From contig NC_079505.1 in assembly GCF_030052815.1 (NCBI RefSeq), forward strand, positions 30,372,287-30,436,286: DNA of 64,000 nt, read 5' to 3'. A model generated the notes under the pieces. That model was not told the DNA's origin. It ran no database searches and saw only the letters and a list, made by a program, of their open reading frames with translations. Below are positions 57,701 to 64,000 of this stretch, one piece after another. The translations under genes were made by a program, and so were the position numbers. Every line of letters starts with the position of its first letter. Position 1 is the first letter of the stretch. Origin of the DNA: Hevea brasiliensis. Lineage: Eukaryota; Streptophyta; Magnoliopsida; Malpighiales; Euphorbiaceae.

Positions 57701-59525
57701 GCAGGCACTATAGTGGGTTCATCTCGCTTCTCTCGCTCTTTCACAAGCTCTTCTTCAGATCACTTGAATCAATGGCGATTATGGGACTCTCAAAGTTAAC
57801 ATAAGGGATTTGAGTTGATTGGATTATTATGGAGGTTGATCAATGGTCCCGAAATGTGAAAGTGGATTATGTTAAAGATTGAACTTGTGTAATGCACTTT
57901 TAAAAGAAATATTGACACAGAGTTTGAGAAAATGCACTATTAATTTATTAATTGCTTAATCATAAAAAGAGGTCCATTTACAAAATTACACTTGACACCA
58001 TGGATAATGTAATCAAGTGTTAGTAATAAAATATACTTTACTCGAAATAAAGCAAAGGGATATCTTCAACTTCCTAATTGTTAAGCTCTTGTTCCTCTGT
58101 GGCTGGTGAAATCAACATTTCAGACATAGCATCCAGATGCAGGACATTGATAGATGATTATGAGGGAGATTTTTCATCCTCTTCTTTCAAGTTCTCGATG
58201 ATCGGTCTGGTGAAACATCTAAGATTTTTGGGACATTTTTCTTCATTTCGAGAGGTTTATTGAACCTCTGATCCCTTAGTAGGCTTCTCATCCAGAATCT
58301 TCCATTAGTTAAAGCATCCTCCTCATATCCTAATCCTGAGCGTCCATTCCTTCGAGCGGTTGACAATGGTTCGACAATTCCTTGCAGGGTGACACCCAGT
58401 CCCTTGCCCTTTTCATAGCCATTTTTCAGCATTACCTTTGCAACCATGGCTACAGCTCCCCCATCTCCCAGAATAGTTCCTTGTAGCTCTAAAGCTTAAA
58501 AGAAGCTCTCTAGAGATCGTTCAGTCATTTCCACATAAGGGACTGATTGTGGCTCAGTGACCAGCATAGCCTCTTCTCCTCTAACTATAATGATTTTACC
58601 GTTCATGACATATTTGATCCTCTGGTGCAGAGTTAACGGCACTGCATTTGCCGAATGGATCCAGGGCCCTCCCAACAGCATAGTATATGCTGGTTCAATA
58701 TCCATTACTTGGAATGTTACATTGAAAGTACATGCCCCTATTTGAAGTGGTAAATCAATGTCCCCTAACACATCTCTCTTAGTGCCATAAAATGCCCTCA
58801 CAATCATGGAGCTTTGGCGTATTTCGGACGGGTCTATCGGGAGTCTTACCAGGGTTACATTAGGTAAGAAATTAAGTGCCGAGCCGTTGTCAATCAAAAC
58901 TTTGGCGATTAAATAACCTTTACACTTAACTGTCACTTGTAGAGCCTTAGTGTGCTTCAAGACAGCCGAGTCTATTTCGTTCTTTGAGAAAGTGATGAAA
59001 TTGGATGCCTGAATTTGTCCAACTATCTTTTCAAATTGCCCCGGTGTGATGTCCGGGGTCACAAAGGCTTGGTCCAGAACCTTCTGTAGGGCGTGGCTAT
59101 GCACTTCCGAGCTCGATAATGACAAAGAAGGAGATCCGAGCAGGTGTCTTCTTTAATTGTTCAATTACATCGTACTCACTCTGCTTCATGATTTGCAATA
59201 GTAGTTCATCTTCTTCCTTCCTCCCACTAGATTCCCCCTTCTCTACTAATTTTCCCATCTTTTCCTCAGTCTCAGTTAGCTCTCTTACTTTTGCTTTCCC
59301 TTTACTTTTCTTTTCCTCAATGCCGTAACACCTCCCACTTCTAGTAATAAATTCTACTTCTGGATTTTTAGAGTCATTTGTTAGGGTAGGTTCTAGTGTG
59401 AATTGGGGAGCAAAGTCATTGGAGGGACCTATATAGGTCATTTTGAAGTGAGCATGAGGAGTGAAACATGGTTTAGGGGTAGGGATGGGTTGAGTATAGG
59501 TATGATTAAGGGTAGGGACCTAACT

Positions 59526-62245
59526 TAGTTTTGCCCCATAAGTTAAACCCTAAACCTAAAGAAACCTTGCTAACTCAAGTAGAAAAGAAGATTGAGGAAG
59601 AAAGAAAAAAGAAAGGAAGAGGTTTGAAGGGAAAGAAATTTTCTGCACTAAGGTTAGTAAGCAAACTTCAACCTTTTAGTTTAATCAATGTATTTATAGC
59701 ATAAAGAACTTAGAAATATGCTTAAAATGAAACAAAAATAATTGTTGGAGGACTAGATGTAAATTTCAATCAGGTAGGGTTTTATATGGTGATGCATGAA
59801 TTTGATTGAATTAAAAGTGTAGGTAAGCTTGTATGAGTGTGGAAGTGATGTTGGTATGCTTTGAATTAGTTAAATGTAGCAATTAGTGTAGTTAGGGTTT
59901 TGGCACCTAGGGTTTGGAAGACAAAAATTTGGAGAAGTGGTCAAATAGTGTATTTGACCTTGTTTGAGGAGAAAAATGGTCATTTGTGACCAATTGGGGT
60001 ATGTTGGAAGTGTTGGAATTGAGTGGAGATTCGGATTGGATGTGGGTAGTATGTAAGCAACAGGACCAAGGTCCCTTTTAAGGACTAAAACTGAAAATTT
60101 ACAAGTCCAATTGGTGTGAGGTCAATTGGGAATGAAACTAGATACAAAATGACACATTTTTCATTGAGGAATCATGTCCAAAAAGTGACTAAAACCTAGT
60201 GAACAAATTGACCAAATTCGGACTTAGGTATTCTGCCCTGTACAAAAATGACCAATTAAACAATGTGGCCATAACTTGGACTAGGCAGGTCTAAATGACC
60301 TGAAATTTTACCAGTGGAAAGCTGAGATATAGACCTAAAACTTTCGTGAGGAACACAAACACAAATTATGCCCTTAACCAAGTCATTGAGCCATCCAAAT
60401 TTAGTGACCTAAAACTGCCAAAACCCAGAAATTTGCCCAGAAATATGGGTAAGCCTAATCCGGTAGCCATGATTCAAATGGCTATAACTTGAGCTACAAA
60501 ACTCTAAATGGAGTGATTAAAAAAGAAGAATAAAGATAAGACAATAAGGAACAATTTCTATGAAGAAAACTAAGCTAAATTCTAACAGCAACATGACCAA
60601 TGGAACAGTGCAACATAAGACACTAAAACTAAAAATTTGTAATTTTGCCTAAAGGACTTAAAATTTGAGAAAACAACCAAAACCAACAAATTTAGTAACC
60701 AAAATGTGGTATGTGGGTCAAGTTGGAATTCCCATACCTATTAAGCCTTAGAAAGTCAGCAAATTAATTTGAATAGTATAGTGAATAGTAATCCCGAAAT
60801 GCAAATTTTAAAGAACGTCAATTTTAATATATTAAAGCTAGGTATAAGTAGATATGAATTTAATATTGTAAATATAATAATTTGTGATATCAAACATCGT
60901 GAAACTGTGTGTTTTAGTGGAAACAAATACCGGGAAAGAACCCGAGAGATCGAGTCAAGGCCAAGAGGCGACTCGTATAAGGCTTGTGCACAACATCAAT
61001 ATGCTTTAAAATTCATTTACAAAGTGCATGAAATGTGTATTAAGTTTTTGCTTTGAATTGTTGAAAGTTTATTTGTGTATGTTTGAAATGGCAACAAATA
61101 TTTAGTAAATTGTTAAGATAAGTTTTCAAACCACAGTGTCATGACCATATATTTGAATACCTCATTAGCATGACTAGCGGGGGAAATCAGTTTCGAATTT
61201 TAATTCCTTCTCTGGCTGAAGTGTTGAGGTGTGTGCCAGTAGAAGAAGAAAAAGAATGGGTTCCCATATAATTGAGTTAGCTAGCCTTATGATGTGACTT
61301 CTCCTTAGCCTCTGGCTATTGAGATTATATTTGTTTCGAATGGCATGATATAACTGTGTGTTTTTATGAAATTTGTTTTGAGACTTTTGAAATGAAATTA
61401 TTTGGATTAAAATTTTATAAGTCATGTGTTGAATGTATTGCTTATGTTCAATTTAATTTTTGAATAAATATGTTTTAAATTCCGCATAAAGATTATTTTA
61501 GTATGTTGTCCACCACTGAGTTCTAGTACTCAGCGATGGCTGTTATTGCTGTCGCAGATATAGAAACTAGAGGAACAGCAGAGTGAGTCACGAGGACCGA
61601 GGAGCTACCTATTCTCAAGTTTATCTGTATATTTTATACCCTGATTGTAAAAACTATTTTGTTGTATGTAAATGTATGTAACTGTATGGACATCTAAAAT
61701 TGGTTATGAGCAGTTGTATAAAGTTTGTAATAAATTTTGGTTTGGATTTTTCCTAATGTAAATTTTTGGAATGATGTATATAAATTGTTTTATCTTTAAT
61801 GAAATATGAATGGAAATATTTTGTTTTAATTTGAATGAAATTGATTAATAGTATTTTGATGATTGTTGAATTTTGGAAATTGAGAAATGATGTTGAAATT
61901 GGTTGGGATGGTTGTGAAATTGATGAAGTTGTTGAGATAAATCATTGGAAGTGTTTTTTTTTTAGGTATTTGAAGAACTGTTTTCTCAAAATACAGACGG
62001 CACTCTGCCGAAATTTTTATAAAATTTGCGGAAAAATAAAATGGGATAAAAATTTTTACTAGTTTTAAATCTTCGAATAAATGATTTTAATATCTATTTG
62101 AAAATGCTCACCACTTATGAAAGTAAGACAATTGTTACAAAATCCCTTGTAGGATACTTAATGAATTATTGATAGGTGAAGTTCGGTAGTTCATTAGGTA
62201 TTCTACGGGATCATGTTATGCCTTACAGAGGGGTAAGATGTGACA
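59526..62245 (+). repeat. Second B-family 5' LTR, truncated at its start
   Basis: The right part matches 1-149 and 10800-11799; the left part shows LTR modules shared with C in the same orientation (for example gtccaattggtgtgaggtcaattgg near 60100). It ends ttacagaggggtaagatgtgaca at 62245, followed by a PBS. No TGT start is found near 59526, where D coding sequence stops abruptly, so roughly the first kilobase is probably missing by comparison with the 3.84-kb C LTR. A hairpin gcgatggc...gctgtcgc lies near 61534-61556. The ORFs here do not look genic. Confidence 0.8.
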
Positions 62246-62253
62246 TGTTTTAG

Positions 62254-62265
62254 TGGTATCAGAGC
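62254..62265 (+). other. B-family PBS (tRNA-iMet)
   Basis: tggtatcagagc, eight bases after the LTR end, as in C. Confidence 0.92.
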
Positions 62266-62436
62266 GAAATTTTTTTGAAGTATGTTTTACTTATGAATTT
62301 GTGTCTTTTCTTTGCTAAGTACAACTGCTCAATGTCCTTATTTGTTACATACAGTGCATTACATCATAAATATGAACTAATGGAGGGAAATCTCCTTGTG
62401 TTATTTGTTCAGGAGATACCCTAACTTCAGACTAAA

Positions 62437-63690
62437 ATGGAAGAAGGGGATCGCTCTGTTGAGTAATCTGTTGAAGCTGAGGCACAAGGGGAAGCCCCAG
62501 CTCTATAGAATGTTAGTGGGTCAGTGGCACCAGCCCCCTAAATGCCACAGTTTCCTGCACAGTTCGCACAGCAGATGGCGACAATGTCTCAACAAATGGC
62601 TGGGGCTATGCCTGCTCAAGCTCCACCCCAGACACCTGTTATACAACCACAACCTCCAGCCAGACAGTATGACAAGCTTTTGAAGTATGGGGCTACGGAA
62701 TTCAAGGGTATAGTAGACCCTTTAGAGGCAGAATAGTGGCTCGAAAGAATGGATAGAGTGTTCAAGAAGCTGCCCTACCCAGATGAGCTGAAATTTGAAT
62801 ACTCAGTATCGCTACTGCAAGGGGATGCGTATGATTGGTGGAAGACCACCCCCACAGCTTGGCTGAACCACCAGTACTGACCTGGGATGACTTCATTAGA
62901 GAATTCAGACAGAAATACATCCCAGATGCATATGTAGATCAGAAACTACAAGAATTTCTGAGTCTGAAGCAAGGGAGTAAATCAGTGGCAGAATATGAGA
63001 GGGAGTTCTCCCGCTTAAGCCACTATGCTGGGAGTCTCCTTTCTACCAGCAAGGAAAGGTGAAAGAGATTTGAGACATGTTTAAAGCTCAGCCTACGGAT
63101 GCAAGTAGTGGGATTCAGACACACAAATTTTTCATAGCTCGTTTCTTAAGCACTTGAGTTGGAAAGAATTGAATCAGAAGTGACCCCAGTAAAAGAAAAA
63201 TCAGAGAAAGCTGAGAAATCAGAGAAAGATAAGGGGGAAAAGTCAGTAGAGCCAAGTTCTGGTGGTACTTCTGGGAAGAGGAAGAAATTTGGTGGACCTA
63301 GCAGAGGTCGAAGTGGAAGGTTTGGAAGGGGTAGATTCTCTGGACAGAGACCCCCTAGATCTGGTCAGTAGTCGACCAGGGGTTTATATCCTACCCACCC
63401 CTGTGAGACTGGTGGCAAGATTCATGGGGGAGAATGCTATTGGGCAACAGGAGCCTATTTTAACTGTGGAGGCAAGGGTCATATTGCAAAAGACTGCACT
63501 AGTGCTCCTAGATACGATCCAGCTCCTACTGCTGTAGAAGGATCTATTCAGAGTCTTGCTCCCAGAGTTCACAACCAATTAGCAGAGGAAGAGGTAGAGG
63601 TAGAGGCATTACTTCTGGTAATCAGGGTACTATTGGTCAGTCAGCACAAGGAAGTGCTTTAGCCAGAGTTTACACAATGAGACAGCGATA
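62437..63690 (+). pseudogene. B-family gag, decayed
   Basis: The start at 62437 (MEEGDRSV) matches the C gag start. An early stop and frame changes break it. The visible blocks are an N-terminal QMATMSQQMAG helix with a proline-rich stretch, KYGATEFKGIVDPLEAE then WLERMDRVFKKLP (62680-62780), capsid words DDFIREFRQKYIPDAY and SVAEYEREFSRLSHY (62880-63040), a lysine/glutamate-rich linker, and GKRKKFGGPSRGRSGRFG. The zinc knuckle reads YFNCGGKGHIAKDC: the first Cys of CCHC is Tyr, so zinc binding should be lost in this copy. This gag still has the capsid that C lacks. Frames break near 62735, 62850 and 63062. Confidence 0.88.
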
Positions 63691-64000
63691 AGAGGCTGAG
63701 ACTTTCAATGTTGTAGCCAGTACATTCTCTATCTCTGATCAAGATTTATTGGTGTTGTTTGATCCGGGTTCAACCCCTTCGTATGTTAGTGCTAGCATAG
63801 TCAGTTCACTTGTTGTTCCATGTGTCAAAATGGGTTTTGAAGTGCTAGTAACTAGTCCGTTAGGACAAGAGGTTCGGGTCAACAGAATCTATAGAGATTG
63901 TCCTTTGGTGATCCAAGAACATGTTTTTCTGTCAGATTTGATTGAAATGCCCTTCAGAGATTATGATATTATCTTGGGCATGGATTGGTTAGCCAGGCAT
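63691..64000 (+). pseudogene. B-family pol, start of protease (runs off the window)
   Basis: EAETFNVVASTFSI leads into the aspartic protease with active site LFDPGSTPSYVSAS (about 63755) and the flap/ILGMDWLARH motif at the window end. A stop (MRQR*EAE) separates it from gag. The protein would process the Gag-Pol polyprotein. RT, RNase H and integrase are expected beyond 64000. The frame is open from about 63690 to the end. Confidence 0.9.

Larger units (their letters stand above)
32172..59525 (-). mobile_element. Element D: Tat-lineage Ty3/gypsy element, minus strand, 5' part missing
   Basis: On the minus strand: protease-RT-two RNase H domains-integrase (59525-53055), a tandem-repeat-rich 3' UTR (53056-51032), PPT (51019-51031) and a long 3' LTR (51018-32172). 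A second, archaeal-type RNase H domain and long repetitive 3' UTRs are typical of the Tat/Ogre lineage (family knowledge). The element is interrupted by E/F (32903-45271) and J (53470-54837). Its gag, PBS and 5' LTR are absent: at about 59525 the sequence changes abruptly to a B-family LTR. The left edge TGTCGCAAGG lies inside the H reverse transcriptase; cgagg (32167-32171) is the likely TSD copy. Confidence 0.8.
53055..59525 (-). pseudogene. Element D pol (protease-G-patch-RT-RNase H-aRNase H-integrase), decayed and interrupted
   Basis: Minus-strand order follows. A gag-pol linker has EFITRSGRCYG and SEYDVIEQLKKTP (59441-59097). The aspartic protease has VLIDNGSALN and MLLGGPWIH (59125-58496). 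A G-patch-like motif GYEKGKGLG lies at 58447-58187. RT has VCIDYRDLNN and the catalytic YVDDMI (57392-56688). The first RNase H remnant is at 56690-56450. The archaeal-type RNase H has MCYDGAINLTGNG, KVAEYEAC and VYGDSALI (56446-55883). The integrase zinc finger has H-N-H and CHKCQ, and the core has GIDVIGPI, VIDNAKN and GAVEATNKNL (55831-54900). After insertion J the C-terminal part ends DAVKRYYA with a stop at 53055. Several stops and frame changes are present, and gag is missing beyond 59525. Two RNase H domains mark the Tat lineage. Confidence 0.9.

Noticed and set aside
1..64000. Host genes, tRNA genes, endogenous pararetrovirus
   Set aside because: No multi-exon host protein, no cloverleaf tRNA (only 12-base PBS matches) and no pararetrovirus movement or coat protein signature; all pol genes have an integrase and LTRs.

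Overview
The window is plant nuclear DNA, most likely from a eudicot with a large, repeat-rich genome. I see no host gene. Essentially every base belongs to nested Ty3/gypsy LTR retrotransposons, plus one small 5S-rRNA-bearing TRIM-like insertion. The evidence is plant-type PBS sites (tggtatcagagc, complementary to initiator tRNA-Met), chromovirus pol genes ending in a chromodomain and SGKFRGR tail, a Tat-lineage pol with a second RNase H, and long AT-rich LTRs. The species cannot be fixed from sequence alone.

Left part (1-32171) is a chain of insertions, outermost to innermost. H is a minus-strand pol at 30759-32171. G is a plus-strand element in H (chromodomain tail 27190-27322, LTR 27336-30758). 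C is a minus-strand tandem array in G (11800-27189: LTR-internal-LTR-internal-LTR plus the PBS of a third internal region). B is a plus-strand LTR in the PBS of C (1-149 and 10800-11799). A is a complete minus-strand element in B (150-10794, TSD ggata). The left halves of B, C, G and H lie outside the window.

Middle and right part (32172-59525) is D, a minus-strand Tat-lineage element. It has a long 3' LTR (32172-51018) carrying an antisense ORF with its own TATA box, a PPT at 51019, a tandem-repeat-rich 3' UTR (51.1-53.05 kb) and a decayed pol (53055-59525). D was hit by E, a solo LTR of the A family (32903-45271, TSD aactc). E was hit by F, a non-autonomous element with 4.46-kb LTRs and only 355 bp of internal DNA (34039-43315, TSD gactt). 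J, a 1.37-kb composite of three 5S-containing TRIM-like LTR copies (53470-54837, TSD ccagc), interrupts the D integrase region.

Right end (59526-64000) is a second B-family element on the plus strand: a 5'-truncated LTR, PBS, decayed gag and the start of protease, running off the window.

All coding regions are broken by stops or frameshifts. A is the only element with both LTRs, PBS, PPT, gag-pol and TSD in view. C and F look like non-autonomous derivatives of autonomous relatives of the B and A families. The most notable features are the C array, a candidate 75-bp in-frame intron just after the catalytic Glu of the A integrase, the LTR-only element F, the antisense transcription unit in the D LTR, and the 5S/USE composite J.
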